A DNA stretch of 33,795 nucleotides from an uncultured Neomegalonema sp. (GTDB lineage Bacteria; Pseudomonadota; Alphaproteobacteria; Rhodobacterales; Rhodobacteraceae), in the NCBI GenBank assembly GCA_937948985.1, contig CALFAK010000081.1, forward strand, positions 1 to 33,795. Reading direction: 5' to 3'. Made by a program: the position numbers and the translations under genes. The notes under the pieces were generated by a model. The model saw nothing but the letters and a program-made list of their open reading frames with translations, was not told the origin of the DNA and made no database searches. Numbering within the stretch: position 1 is the first letter of the stretch; every line of letters starts with the position of its first letter. This document shows, one piece after another, positions 8,377-16,941 of this stretch.

Positions 8377-11300
8377 ATGCCGATGGAAAAGACATTCGAC
8401 GCACGCGAGGCCGAGCCGCGCATTTATGCGGATTGGGAATCGAAAGGCTGTTTCAAGGCGGGCGCGAATGCCAAACCGGGGGCCGAAACGTTTTCGATCG
8501 TGATCCCGCCGCCCAATGTTACGGGCAGCTTGCATATGGGCCACGCCCTGAACAACACGCTGCAAGATGTGCTGACCCGCTGGCACAGGATGCGCGGGTT
8601 TGACACGCTGTGGCAGCCGGGGACGGACCACGCAGGGATTGCCACGCAGATGGTGGTCGAGCGCAAGTTAAACGATGAAGGCAAAAAGCGGACGGATTTC
8701 AGCCGTGAGGATTTCATCGCCGAAATCTGGAAGTGGAAAGAGGAATCCGGCGGCACGATCCTCAACCAGCTCAAACGCCTCGGCGCGTCCTGTGATTGGG
8801 AGCGTGAGCGGTTTACGATGGATGAGGGGCTGAGTGCAGCCGTCCGCAAAACCTTTGTCGAGATGTACAACAAAGATTTGATTTACAAGGGAAAGCGCCT
8901 TGTGAACTGGGATCCGCATTTCGAGACAGCGATCTCGGACCTTGAGGTCGAAAACATCGAAATGCCCGGGCATATGTGGCACTTCAAGTACCCGCTGGCG
9001 GATGGCGCAACCTATGAATATGTCGAGAAAGACGAGGACGGCAACGTCACCCTGCGCGAGACGCGGGATTATATCTCGATTGCGACGACGCGGCCCGAGA
9101 CGATGCTGGGCGACGGCGCGGTTGCTGTGCATCCTGACGATGAACGCTATGCCCCGATTGTCGGCAAACTGTGCGAGATTCCGGTCGGGCCGAAAGAACA
9201 CCGCCGCCTGATCCCGATCATCACCGACGAATATCCCGACCCCGACTTCGGATCCGGCGCGGTTAAGATCACCGGGGCGCATGATTTCAACGATTATCAG
9301 GTCGCCAAGCGCGGCAATATCCCGATGTATTCGCTCATGGACACCAAGGGCGCAATGCGCGCCGACGGCAAACCCTACGCCGAAGAAGCCGCCATCGCGC
9401 AGGCCATCGCCAATGGTGAACGTGAGTTTGACGAGAACATGGTCGCAGCGATGAACCTTGTCCCGGATGAATATCGCGGCTTGGATCGTTTCGAGGCGCG
9501 GGCGCGGGTTGTTGCGGATATTACGGCTGAGGGTCTGGCGGTGATGGTCCCGAATCTCGTCATTCCGGACGCCGAAGGCGAGCCGGAATCTCAAGAAACC
9601 GATGAGATCCCCGGTCAAGCCGGGGATGACAGCGCTCCTGCTATGATCCCCCTCATCGACTCCAAACCCATCATGCAGCCCTTCGGCGACCGCTCGAAAG
9701 TGGTCATTGAGCCGATGCTGACCGATCAGTGGTTCGTCGACGCCCATACCCTCGCCCAACCCGCGATTGAGGCGGTGCGCAACGGCGACACGAAGATCGT
9801 GCCCAAGCAGTGGGAGAACACCTATTTCCGTTGGCTGGAGGACATTCAGCCGTGGTGCATCTCCCGCCAGCTGTGGTGGGGGCATCAGGTTCCGGTTTGG
9901 TATGACGAGGACGAGAACGCCTATTGCGCGGAGAATGAAGAAGCCGCCGTTGCACTCTCCGGCGGCAAATCTCTGACCCGCGACCCCGACGTTCTCGACA
10001 CATGGTTCTCCTCCGCCCTCTGGCCCTTCTCGACGATGGGCTGGCCGGAGGAAACGCCGGAACTCGCTAAATATTACCCGACCAGCGTTCTGATTACCGG
10101 CTTTGACATCATCTTCTTCTGGGTCGCCCGCATGATGATGGCGGGGTTGGAGTTTATGAAGGACGACAACGGCAAGCCCGAAATTCCGTTTCACGATGTT
10201 TATGTCCACGCCCTCGTCCGTGACGAGAAGGGGGCGAAGATGTCCAAATCCGTCGGCAACGTGATTGATCCGCTCGACCTGATCGACGGAATCGACGCGG
10301 ATGGTCTGGTGAAAAAGCGGACCACGGGCCTCAACCGCCCCGAAGACGCGCCGAAAATCGCCAAGCAAACACGCGCCGAATACCCTGACGGGTTCGAGGC
10401 GTTCGGAGCCGATGCGCTGCGCTTTACGTTGACCTCAATGGCCGCGATGGGGCGGGACATCAAGCTGTCTGTCGAGCGGATCAAGGGCTACCGCAACTTC
10501 GGCACAAAACTCTGGAACGCGGCCCGTTTCGCCGAGTTCAACGCTTGCGAGCGCGACCCAGATTTCGACCCCGCAGCCGCAACCCAGACCGTCAACAAAT
10601 GGATCATCGGCGAGACAGCCAAAACCCGCGAAGCCTATGACGAGGCGCTGTCGAATTACCGCTTCAACGACGTGGCCAGCACGATCTACGCCCATGTCTA
10701 CTTCCTATGCGATTGGTATGTGGAGTTCTCCAAACCGCTGCTGTCGGGGGAAGACGGTGCGGAGAAAGCCGAGACCAAGGCCACAGTCGTCTGGGCGATT
10801 GACCAATGCCTGCTGATGCTGCACCCGATCATGCCCTTCATTACCGAGGAGTTGTGGCAGGTTACGGGCGGCAAGGGCGTGCTGATGCACACCGACTGGC
10901 CGACCTATACCCATGCCGATCTCTGCGATGCGGAGGCGGAGGCCGAGATGCGCTGGACCATCAGCCTGATCGAGGCCATCCGCTCGGTTCGTGCCGAGAT
11001 GAATGTCCCTGCGGGCGCGAAGATCGAAATGCTGCTCACCGATTTCGACATGGAAGCCGCACAACGCCTGCTGCGCCAAAGCGCGTTGATCAGCAAAATG
11101 GCGCGGTTGTCGGAGGCGGCAGTCGGCAACGAAGCGCCAGCCGGGTCCATCGTTACAGCGGTTGAGGGGGCCACGGTCAACCTGCCACTGGCCGATGTGA
11201 TCGACGTGACGGTCGAGAAAACGCGCCTTACGAAAGCGCTGGGTAAGCTGGAAAAGGAAATCGGCGGCCTGTCCGGTAAGCTGTCGAACGAGAAGTTCCT

Positions 11301-11412
11301 CGCCAAAGCCCCTGCGGATGTGGTCGAGGAGCAAAAAGAGCGACTCGCGGCGGCGCAAGCGGAGAAGGATAAGCTGCAAGCAGCGGTCGGGCGGTTGGAA
11401 GCGATGGGGTAA
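8377..11412 (+). CDS. valS: Valyl-tRNA synthetase with repeat-derived insertion
   Basis: This class I aminoacyl-tRNA synthetase charges tRNA-Val. The HIGH signature appears as HMGH (residues 53-56) and KMSKS at about 621-625. The editing (CP1) domain lies between, with [10 protein letters not shown] as the threonine-rich editing motif. The C-terminal anticodon-binding region and a coiled-coil arm (about 935-1011) complete the protein. ATG 8377 (or 8383) is preferred over upstream frame extensions because MEKTFD begins the family homology and a GTGAGA site precedes it. The length of 1011 residues is larger than usual. Part of the excess is an insertion of about 30 residues near 390-422 encoded by two adjacent palindromic repeats. 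Confidence 0.97.
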   Translation: MPMEKTFDAREAEPRIYADWESKGCFKAGANAKPGAETFSIVIPPPNVTGSLHMGHALNNTLQDVLTRWHRMRGFDTLWQPGTDHAGIATQMVVERKLNDEGKKRTDFSREDFIAEIWKWKEESGGTILNQLKRLGASCDWERERFTMDEGLSAAVRKTFVEMYNKDLIYKGKRLVNWDPHFETAISDLEVENIEMPGHMWHFKYPLADGATYEYVEKDEDGNVTLRETRDYISIATTRPETMLGDGAVAVHPDDERYAPIVGKLCEIPVGPKEHRRLIPIITDEYPDPDFGSGAVKITGAHDFNDYQVAKRGNIPMYSLMDTKGAMRADGKPYAEEAAIAQAIANGEREFDENMVAAMNLVPDEYRGLDRFEARARVVADITAEGLAVMVPNLVIPDAEGEPESQETDEIPGQAGDDSAPAMIPLIDSKPIMQPFGDRSKVVIEPMLTDQWFVDAHTLAQPAIEAVRNGDTKIVPKQWENTYFRWLEDIQPWCISRQLWWGHQVPVWYDEDENAYCAENEEAAVALSGGKSLTRDPDVLDTWFSSALWPFSTMGWPEETPELAKYYPTSVLITGFDIIFFWVARMMMAGLEFMKDDNGKPEIPFHDVYVHALVRDEKGAKMSKSVGNVIDPLDLIDGIDADGLVKKRTTGLNRPEDAPKIAKQTRAEYPDGFEAFGADALRFTLTSMAAMGRDIKLSVERIKGYRNFGTKLWNAARFAEFNACERDPDFDPAAATQTVNKWIIGETAKTREAYDEALSNYRFNDVASTIYAHVYFLCDWYVEFSKPLLSGEDGAEKAETKATVVWAIDQCLLMLHPIMPFITEELWQVTGGKGVLMHTDWPTYTHADLCDAEAEAEMRWTISLIEAIRSVRAEMNVPAGAKIEMLLTDFDMEAAQRLLRQSALISKMARLSEAAVGNEAPAGSIVTAVEGATVNLPLADVIDVTVEKTRLTKALGKLEKEIGGLSGKLSNEKFLAKAPADVVEEQKERLAAAQAEKDKLQAAVGRLEAMG
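9559..9632 (+). repeat. Composite palindromic repeat inside valS
   Basis: Two hairpin-forming palindromes lie back to back within the valS frame. The first is ATTCCGG (9562-9568) with CCGGAAT (9583-9589) and an inner CGCC/GGCG. The second is CCCCGG with CCGGGG (9609-9625), directly followed by GATGAC. Both types resemble repeats found between other genes in this window (16741-16880, 19503-19570, 29434-29461). They encode residues of about 395-419 of ValS without breaking the frame. Confidence 0.75.
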
Positions 11413-11486
11413 ATTTACGCGCTATCCGCACAAATTCGCCGATAAGGTGAATAATTTGACTATGTAGCCACCTATAGCCGTAAGAG

Positions 11487-11502
11487 CATGTCTTTTGACA
11501 TG
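11487..11502. terminator. Short hairpin downstream of valS
   Basis: CATGTC and GACATG form a perfect 6-bp stem with a TTTT loop, 75 bases after the valS stop. No clean T-run follows, so termination is only a possibility. It could also be a leader hairpin for the next gene. Confidence 0.3.
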
Positions 11503-11635
11503 TAAACTATCCTTTTACAGATTTCTAAAATTGCAGTTTCGATTACCTGTGTATAGTAAACAATGACGGCAGGGTGAAGCCGACTATCGGGAATGCGCGC
11601 AAAGGGCATTCTTAAATGTTTGAGGGAACTGTGCC

Positions 11636-12019
11636 GTGACTGTCGTCGCCTTTGAGGACAAGCTGATTGAAAAGCGCATTGCCGAGGCAATTACCGCTGA
11701 TGAAGCGGGTGATTTACACCGCGCGCTATCGATTGTGAAAGACGTGATCCGCCGCCGTCCTGATGAAGCGCGGGCGAATGCTTTGGCGGCTGTTTTCTCT
11801 GCAATGCTCGACCGTTATCGGCAAGCATTGATATACGCCAGCAAGGCGTTGAGTTGTGAAGGTGTGGACAGCGAGATTGCTTACTGGGCGGCGGTGTCGC
11901 GGCATATCTGTGGCGCGCAGCAGCTTGCTTTGGAAGCATTGGACCTTGCATTGGCGCTCGACCCTCACGATTTACAGGCACAACAGCTTGCGCAACGATG
12001 CCGCGAGCAAACAGCCTGA
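11636..12019 (+). CDS. Hypothetical TPR-like protein
   Basis: A 127-residue, all-helical protein with the spacing of tetratricopeptide repeats: an ITADEAGDLHRALSIVKDVIRRRPDEA unit, a second unit around LDRYRQALIYASKAL, and a third ending ALEALDLALALDPHD. TPR proteins are protein-protein scaffolds. No partner is implied by the neighbours. The GTG start at 11636 has a GAGGGA site at 11622-11627. The stop is 11 bases before the DUF1244 start, whose ribosome site overlaps this stop codon, so the two genes are probably co-expressed. Confidence 0.65.
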   Translation: MTVVAFEDKLIEKRIAEAITADEAGDLHRALSIVKDVIRRRPDEARANALAAVFSAMLDRYRQALIYASKALSCEGVDSEIAYWAAVSRHICGAQQLALEALDLALALDPHDLQAQQLAQRCREQTA

Positions 12020-12030
12020 GGATTATCGTT

Positions 12031-12324
12031 ATGGATGACGCGACCAGAATTGAGCTTGAAGCCGCCGCTTTCCGCCGCTTGCGTGATCACTTGCGTACCC
12101 GCACCGACGTGCAAAACATCGACATGATGAATGATACAGGGTTCTGCCGGAATTGCCTGAGCCGTTGGTATGATGAGGCCGGAGCCGAGCGTGGGATTGA
12201 GATCGGCAAAGACGCCGCGCGTGAGATTGTTTACGGGATGCCCTTCGCCGAATGGCGCGAGAAGTATCAGACCGAGGCAACGGCTGAACAGAAAGCCGCG
12301 TTCGCCAAGGCCAGTCACGACTGA
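12031..12324 (+). CDS. DUF1244 family protein
   Basis: A 97-residue protein that matches DUF1244. The diagnostic core is DVQNIDMMNDTGFCRNCLSRWY (about 26-47), a helical stretch with a CXXC pair (C39, C42). KDAAREIVYGMPFAEWR follows. Function is unknown. The CXXC and compact helical form suggest metal or redox binding, but that is inference. The ATG at 12031 is chosen over 11998 because the GAGGA site at 12018-12022 is ideally placed and the family begins with a TRIELEAAAFRRL segment. Confidence 0.85.
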   Translation: MDDATRIELEAAAFRRLRDHLRTRTDVQNIDMMNDTGFCRNCLSRWYDEAGAERGIEIGKDAAREIVYGMPFAEWREKYQTEATAEQKAAFAKASHD

Positions 12325-12366
12325 TACCGACGGCCCTTGAAGATTGATCGTTACGAGCGCTTCCTG

Positions 12367-12391
12367 CCCCGCATTTAGCGCGGGGAAGGGA
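12367..12391. repeat. CCCCGC/GCGGGGAAGGG hairpin repeat, copy 1
   Basis: CCCCGC (12367-12372) pairs with GCGGGG (12380-12385) and is followed by AAGGGAAT. Closely similar units occur at 23008-23033 and 28602-28645. All are intergenic, and this copy lies between DUF1244 and the convergent dehydrogenase. Confidence 0.6.
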
Positions 12392-12430
12392 ATGATTCTA
12401 TAAGTTACGACGGAAGCATTGGTACAACAT

Positions 12431-13390
12431 TTAAGGGTTCAATACCCTGAGCGGTGCGCCGCTTGCCCATGCGGCCACATCCTCGACCGTCTGCGTATAG
12501 AAAATCCGCAAGGTTTGCTCGGTCACATAAGCCGTGTGGGGGGTCAGGATGAGTTTGCCGTTGTCGATCAGGTCGGTGTCGCGCATTGAGTGATCCGGGG
12601 CGACAGGTTCGGAGTCATAAACATCCAACGCCGCCGCGCCCAATTGCCCCGCCCGCAACGCGCGCAGCACGGCGGAGGTCTTGACGATTGGCCCGCGTGA
12701 GGTGTTCACAAGCACAGCATCAGTCTTCATCACGGACAGCGCATCCGCATCAATCAGTCCCGTTGAGCGATCCGAAAGCAGCAGGTGGATTGATGCGACA
12801 TCGGCTTCTGCCAGCAGGTTATGCAGGCTGACCGCACGTTCGACGCCCAGCTCTTCGCAGCGTTCCGGTGTCAGGTTTTGGCTCCACGCGATAATGCGCA
12901 TTCCGAAAGGCCGGGCCAGTGCAGCCACTTGTGCGCCCTGCTTGCCCAGACCGATCAGGCCCAGCGTCAAGCCGTCGAGGTCGCGCCCTACCCCGCGTTG
13001 CCAGCCGCCATTTCGCATCGACAGCGCCTCGCGGAACAAGCCACCGGTAGCGGCCAATATCAGGCTCATAGTGTGATGGGCGGTGCTGGGGGCGCGGTTG
13101 GCGGTGCCACAGACGGGGATGCCGCGTGCTTTGGCGGCCTCAAGATCAATGGACAGATTGCGCATTCCGCTGGTGACGATCAGTTTCAGATTTGGCAGCG
13201 CGTTGATGACATCGCCGGGGAACGGGGTGCGTTCGCGCATGAGGCATATCACCTCAAACGGGCGCAATCGCTCGATCAACTGCGGGCCGCTGATGGTATC
13301 GGTGAAGACGGTAATATCGCCGTTGAGCGAATTCCAATCCGCAAGAGACAGAGCAACCTCTTGATAATCATCGAGTATTGCAATTTTCAT
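12431..13390 (-). CDS. D-2-hydroxyacid dehydrogenase family protein
   Basis: A 319-residue NAD(P)-dependent dehydrogenase of the D-isomer-specific 2-hydroxyacid family. The Rossmann motif GLIGLGKQG is at about 144-152. The catalytic Arg lies in NTSRGP, the Glu in VYDSEPV and the His in LTPHTAYVT. All three are as expected. The substrate cannot be told from sequence; relatives reduce glyoxylate, hydroxypyruvate or other 2-oxoacids, or act as phosphoglycerate dehydrogenase-like proteins. The ATG overlaps the stop of the upstream AbrB-type gene by 4 bases (ATGA), so it is translationally coupled to that membrane protein. Confidence 0.88.
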   Translation of the reverse strand: MKIAILDDYQEVALSLADWNSLNGDITVFTDTISGPQLIERLRPFEVICLMRERTPFPGDVINALPNLKLIVTSGMRNLSIDLEAAKARGIPVCGTANRAPSTAHHTMSLILAATGGLFREALSMRNGGWQRGVGRDLDGLTLGLIGLGKQGAQVAALARPFGMRIIAWSQNLTPERCEELGVERAVSLHNLLAEADVASIHLLLSDRSTGLIDADALSVMKTDAVLVNTSRGPIVKTSAVLRALRAGQLGAAALDVYDSEPVAPDHSMRDTDLIDNGKLILTPHTAYVTEQTLRIFYTQTVEDVAAWASGAPLRVLNP

Positions 13391-14424
13391 GGTTCTCTCC
13401 CCCGTACCAGCCGCGCCACAATCGGTGCGCCCGTGATGACCAGTATTATCCGTACAAGATGATGTGTCACGACAAACGCGAGATCAGCGCCCGCAACGAT
13501 GCTCAAGACAGCCATTTCCGCCTGTCCCCCCGGCGCGAAGGCGAGGAATGCTTCGATGGGCGGGGCGAATCCTGCGAAGGCGACCGCTTCGGCGAAAATC
13601 AGCGCGATGACGCCGAGGATCAGGCAAAATGCCCCGCCCGCCAACACATCACGCCGCAGCTCGTCCCATGTGACGCCTGAGTATTTCTCGCCAATGCTGA
13701 TGCCGATGAAGAACTGCGCCGCGAGGATCAATTCGGCGGGCGGGCGGTGCGTAATGATGCCGGACAGCGAAAGCGCCGCAGTGACGATTAACGGCCCCAG
13801 AATTGACGCGCCGAACAGGCCGATGCGCTCGCCAATCTTCCAACCGCCAATGCCGCAAGCGACCATCAGCAGCAGTTCGGGGATCGGGATTTCCGACGCG
13901 GGTGCGCCAACCGGGTTGGTCAACGGCACGCCCCAGACTTGGGTTAGCAAAATCGGTGCGAGCGAGACGATCACCAGAACCCGCGTCGCATGGATCAGCG
14001 AGAGCGCACGGACATCCGCGCCCGCCTCCTCGCCAAAAATCAGCATATCCTGCAAACCGCCCGGCATGGCCGCATAATAAGCCGTGGGATGGTTAAAACC
14101 GCAAACGCGCTTGAAGAACGGATACCCGAAGGCGCCAATCAGCAGAATAAAAAAAGGGACCAATGCCACAGAATAGGCCATTTCCGGCAAGCGGTGGACG
14201 AGATCAGGGGTTATGGATGCCCCGACCGCGACGCCCAAGACCGTCCTGAACGCAACACCCACTTTTCCCGTGCCCGCCAGCGGAACCCGCACAAGTGCAG
14301 CCAGAAGACAAGCGAATAGCGGGCCGAGCAGGAAAGGAAGCGGGAGGCCCAGCAATGTGAAACTCGTGGTCCCTGCAAAGCCAAGGGCCAACGTTATGGC
14401 GAGGTTTCTCAAAGACAAAGACAT
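13387..14424 (-). CDS. AbrB family membrane protein (AmoA/AbrB type)
   Basis: A polytopic membrane protein of about 345 residues with some ten helices arranged as two repeats of the AbrB-duplication family (often misnamed ammonia monooxygenase or AbrB regulator). Visible hallmarks are LGLPLPFLLGPL in helix 2, FRTVLGVAVGASITP, and the conserved YYAAMPGGLQDMLIFGEEAGAD segment. The second repeat carries LGPLIVTAALS and FAPGGQAEMAVL. Some relatives influence transport or regulation, but the substrate is unknown. The ATG at 14424 begins the family homology; an ATG at 14451 would add nine residues. It is coupled to the downstream dehydrogenase, suggesting an uptake-plus-reduction unit for an organic acid (inference). 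Confidence 0.82.
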   Translation of the reverse strand: MSLSLRNLAITLALGFAGTTSFTLLGLPLPFLLGPLFACLLAALVRVPLAGTGKVGVAFRTVLGVAVGASITPDLVHRLPEMAYSVALVPFFILLIGAFGYPFFKRVCGFNHPTAYYAAMPGGLQDMLIFGEEAGADVRALSLIHATRVLVIVSLAPILLTQVWGVPLTNPVGAPASEIPIPELLLMVACGIGGWKIGERIGLFGASILGPLIVTAALSLSGIITHRPPAELILAAQFFIGISIGEKYSGVTWDELRRDVLAGGAFCLILGVIALIFAEAVAFAGFAPPIEAFLAFAPGGQAEMAVLSIVAGADLAFVVTHHLVRIILVITGAPIVARLVRGREP

Positions 14425-14633
14425 ACTTCTGAGTGCCGCGAAGCCCGGCATTGCACAATAGGAAATTGCGCAAATTTAGAGGGTGGTTGAACATACCGTC
14501 ACTTTGAAACGATAATAGAGGTTTCAAATACGGATCATTTGAGTTCATGTTTTTGTGAACTGTGCCAGCCGATATTGAAAACCTTATGTTCCCGATTACA
14601 TCGCGTAAATAATCAGCACGAAAGGAGCATGTT

Positions 14634-14912
14634 ATGAAGTCTACGATTCTCACAGTCGCGGCAATCGCACTCGGCAGCAGTGCGGCGTTTGCTGAGGATA
14701 AAGCAGTAATGGTGGATAGCGGTACTCAGTCAGAGATTACATCTCAGAGCTTTGAGGCGGCGAGCGCGCGTACTACGCAGCAATTCACGTTTGACTTGGA
14801 TAATACATCCGGCTCTTCGGTAACAGCGCTGCCGGCAGGGGCGGCGGATTATGAAATCGGCCGTCCGGGTGAGGCGGCGACCGTGAATTCTTTCACTTTT
14901 GACCTGAATTAA
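14634..14912 (+). CDS. Small hypothetical secreted protein
   Basis: A 92-residue protein with a clean signal peptide (MKSTILTVAAIALGSSAAFAED, cleavage after AFA). The mature part of about 70 residues has no cysteines, is acidic and rich in Ser/Thr, and carries the motif FTFDL twice (about residues 51-55 and 87-91). It is preceded by a strong AAGGAGC ribosome site and followed by a stable hairpin, so it is likely expressed. The family is not recognised. The exact repeat near the C-terminus suggests a short beta-strand repeat or an interaction tag. Confidence 0.65.
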   Translation: MKSTILTVAAIALGSSAAFAEDKAVMVDSGTQSEITSQSFEAASARTTQQFTFDLDNTSGSSVTALPAGAADYEIGRPGEAATVNSFTFDLN

Positions 14913-14922
14913 GAGTCAATAG

Positions 14923-14953
14923 CCCGGCAGCGCCGCGATGAATTGCTGCCGGG
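14923..14953. terminator. Hairpin terminator between convergent genes
   Basis: CCCGGCAGC (14923-14931) and GCTGCCGGG (14945-14953) form a perfect 9-bp stem with a 13-base loop. The stem is followed by GGTTTCACTT on the plus strand. It lies 11 bases after the secreted-protein stop and 17 bases before the end of the convergent copper chaperone gene, so it can serve both. Confidence 0.7.
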
Positions 14954-14969
14954 GGTTTCACTTAAAGAG

Positions 14970-15461
14970 CTATTCGGCTTTCTTATGCGCGCTGTGATCG
15001 GTTGCATCTGCCGAATTACGTTTCGAGACATTAAACACCACCGGCACTTCACCAGCTTTCTCGAACACCAGTGTTGCGGATAACTCTGTTCCGTCTTTGA
15101 ATGGTGCTTTGAGGTCCATAAACATCACATGCAGGCCGCCCGGTTGTAATGTTACAGAGCCGCCAGCAGGGATTTCGACGCCCTTATCCTGAAAGATCAT
15201 TTTCATGATGCCGCTGACCATGTTCGATTCATGGATCGCGTTGCGGGAAAAGTCGGTCTTCACATCGATCAGACGATCCGCCTCGTCACCATTGTTGGTA
15301 ATCGTCATATAGCCAGCTCCCGCGCGCGCGGTTGGGGGTGTTGCAAAACTGTACGGGTGATCGATTGTCAGGCCGCCCGCCTTGAAATCATGGGCCATGA
15401 GAGGGGAGACGGCAAAGCCGATGGCAAGGCTGAGTGCCGCTGTGAGGGAAGCAGTTTTCAT
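14970..15461 (-). CDS. PCu(A)C-type periplasmic copper chaperone
   Basis: A 163-residue secreted protein (signal peptide ending SPLMA) of the PCu(A)C family, which binds Cu(I) and delivers it to the CuA/CuB sites of cytochrome oxidase. The copper-binding pattern H-x10-M-x22-H-x-M is intact: H77, M88, H111 and M113. A His-containing tail (DHSAHKK) may add a Cu(II) site. It lies 53 bases downstream of the DUF2946-like gene on the same strand, a common pairing in copper-handling operons. Confidence 0.92.
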   Translation of the reverse strand: MKTASLTAALSLAIGFAVSPLMAHDFKAGGLTIDHPYSFATPPTARAGAGYMTITNNGDEADRLIDVKTDFSRNAIHESNMVSGIMKMIFQDKGVEIPAGGSVTLQPGGLHVMFMDLKAPFKDGTELSATLVFEKAGEVPVVFNVSKRNSADATDHSAHKKAE

Positions 15462-15514
15462 TTCTTGTATCCTGTCATCATGCGCAAGGGCGCAATTCTG
15501 GAATGTAAGTGACT

Positions 15515-15877
15515 TCAGACAGGGTACATCGGTGGCGCACGGGGGAGCGTGGCACGGGGTTGGGGATTGAGAGCAATTGTCGTTCCCTCAATGCGCAGAG
15601 TAATGACGGTTGTGATGCGTTGCGGATCACAGGTGCAAGGGTGCGGCGCGCTGCCGGTTGCAGGCAGTTTACAGAGTGCACAAAACTCTGCCGCCATATC
15701 GCCGGGGGCGGGGTTATCGGAAGACGGCGCGCAGATTTCCCAAAAGCCCATCGCCGCATTTTCAACGGCGTTGAGGCGCGAAGATGATAAAGCGGATGGC
15801 AAAAGAAACGCCACCATCAAGAGGATGGTGAATGCGGGACGCATGAAGCGCGAAGTTATGCCTGTTAATACTTTCAC
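15515..15877 (-). CDS. DUF2946-like hypothetical protein upstream of the copper chaperone
   Basis: A protein of up to 120 residues with an N-terminal hydrophobic segment (about 12-32) acting as signal or anchor. A cysteine-rich centre follows: one Cys in FWEICAPS, the pair in EFCALCKLP and another pair in HPCTCDP. Size, cysteine pattern and position before a PCu(A)C gene resemble DUF2946 proteins, which are linked to copper handling. The match is by pattern only. GTG at 15877 gives the longest form; ATG at 15844 (MRPAFTILL) is equally possible and would start right at the signal segment. Confidence 0.55.
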   Translation of the reverse strand: MKVLTGITSRFMRPAFTILLMVAFLLPSALSSSRLNAVENAAMGFWEICAPSSDNPAPGDMAAEFCALCKLPATGSAPHPCTCDPQRITTVITLRIEGTTIALNPQPRATLPRAPPMYPV

Positions 15878-15955
15878 TTGACCTGAGTAATCCGGTTTTC
15901 ATCGCCAGTCAGCCCCCGAAACCGCGCTTTTTGACGCGGCAGAGGGCGGTGCCTG

Positions 15956-16645
15956 TCAGCGCTTCTTCGTGCGTTCCTCGCGAATTCGCTTTGCCAAACC
16001 GTCAGAGCGCGTTGTGCTGGCGCTTTGGTCATCAATGCCGCGATAGCGCTGCTGTTTCCAGGGATCGCCGTAATTGTGATAGCCAAGTTTTTCCCAGAAG
16101 CCTTTGATATCCCATTCTGACACCGTGAGGCCGCGTACCCATTTGGCGCTTTTCCAGAAATAGAGCTTTGGCACGACCAAGCGGGCCGGGCCGCCATGTT
16201 CTGTTGAAAGATCTTTGCCGTTATACTCCAACGCAATAAACGCCTGACCGCCCGTTAGGTCTTCCAGCGTGAGATTTGCGCTATAGTCACCGTCGGCGAA
16301 CGCCTGAACATAGGCAGCTGCGGGCTGCACACCCGCCGCTTCAAACAATGTATCGAGCGACACGCCCCGCCATGTCGTATCCAACTTTGACCAACGTGTG
16401 ACACAGTGGATATCGACGGTGAATTCTTGCATCGGCAGCGCGTTGAACGCTGCCCAATCGAACCGCAAGGGGGCATCGACCATACCGTCGACAACAAATG
16501 ACCATTGCTCCTTGGGTGTGATCGAAGGTGTTCCCGCAGTTAGGACCGGAAATTTCTCCGTCACGATCTGCCCTGGCGGAATACGCCCGGTCGGGTCCGC
16601 TTGCCGGGCGTGTGGGGGGCGCGGGTCGAAGGGTTTATCGGTCAT
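15956..16645 (-). CDS. Sulfite-oxidase-like molybdopterin-dependent oxidoreductase (YedY-like)
   Basis: A 229-residue protein with the oxidoreductase molybdopterin-binding fold. The molybdenum-ligating cysteine is C81 in VDIHCVTRWS. It is followed by the conserved TTWRGVSLDTLFE segment, EHGGPARLVVPKLYFWKSAKWV and a C-terminal GFWEKLGYHNYGDPW. There is no twin-arginine or other signal peptide, which points to a cytoplasmic enzyme of the short sulfite-oxidase-like group, distinct from MsrP (YedY) itself. The substrate is unknown. ATG 16645 is chosen over GTG 16654 (three residues longer) because MTDKPFD resembles the family's usual start. Confidence 0.88.
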   Translation of the reverse strand: MTDKPFDPRPPHARQADPTGRIPPGQIVTEKFPVLTAGTPSITPKEQWSFVVDGMVDAPLRFDWAAFNALPMQEFTVDIHCVTRWSKLDTTWRGVSLDTLFEAAGVQPAAAYVQAFADGDYSANLTLEDLTGGQAFIALEYNGKDLSTEHGGPARLVVPKLYFWKSAKWVRGLTVSEWDIKGFWEKLGYHNYGDPWKQQRYRGIDDQSASTTRSDGLAKRIREERTKKR

Positions 16646-16740
16646 GAGTGGCACATCCGGGCTTGAAAGCTCATTCGTTTAATATAACGCGGATAACTCT
16701 AACAGTCTGCGGGAAAACGATTTTCATGCCAATATGCACT

Positions 16741-16767
16741 GTCACTCCAGCGAAGGCCGGAGTCCAT
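16741..16767 (+). repeat. Palindromic repeat, left inverted copy
   Basis: This 27-base unit begins GTCACTCCAGCGAAGG and ends GGAGTCCAT. It matches the reverse complement of 16854-16880 at 24 of 27 positions. It belongs to the widespread GTCATTCC...GGAATCC type of bacterial intergenic palindrome. Confidence 0.75.
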
Positions 16768-16853
16768 TTTTCAGCATTCTGTGAATTTAAAAATTCTAAA
16801 AGGAAACAAAAAAGTATTTCCCAGATACTTAACTGTCAGCGATATTTGAAAAG

Positions 16854-16880
16854 ATGGATTCCGGCCTTCGCCGGAATGAC
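16854..16880 (-). repeat. Palindromic repeat, right inverted copy
   Basis: This unit begins ATGGATTCCGG and ends CCGGAATGAC. It contains the stem ATTCCGGC/GCCGGAAT around a short loop. It is the inverted partner of the copy at 16741-16767, and a variant lies at 29434-29461. Confidence 0.75.
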
Positions 16881-16941
16881 TCAGTAAACGCAATGCCATT
16901 CGTATGAAATCGCAACGCTTCAAATATCAATCAGATGGCAC

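Larger units (their letters stand above)
16646..16941. other. Intergenic region carrying an inverted pair of repeats
   Basis: About 300 bases separate the oxidoreductase start from the serB end. The central part (16768-16853) is AT-rich and non-coding. It is bounded by two inverted copies of a 27-base palindromic repeat, described separately. The plus-strand frame at 16648-16887 runs through the repeats and has no other support. Confidence 0.5.

Noticed and set aside
8668-10368. A 566-codon open frame on the minus strand opposite valS
   Set aside because: It lies wholly within the well-supported valS gene, its translation has no recognisable domain, and long antisense frames are common in GC-rich coding sequence.
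16648-16887. Plus-strand 79-codon frame between the oxidoreductase and serB
   Set aside because: It runs through both copies of the inverted repeat and an AT-rich non-coding core; no start signal.
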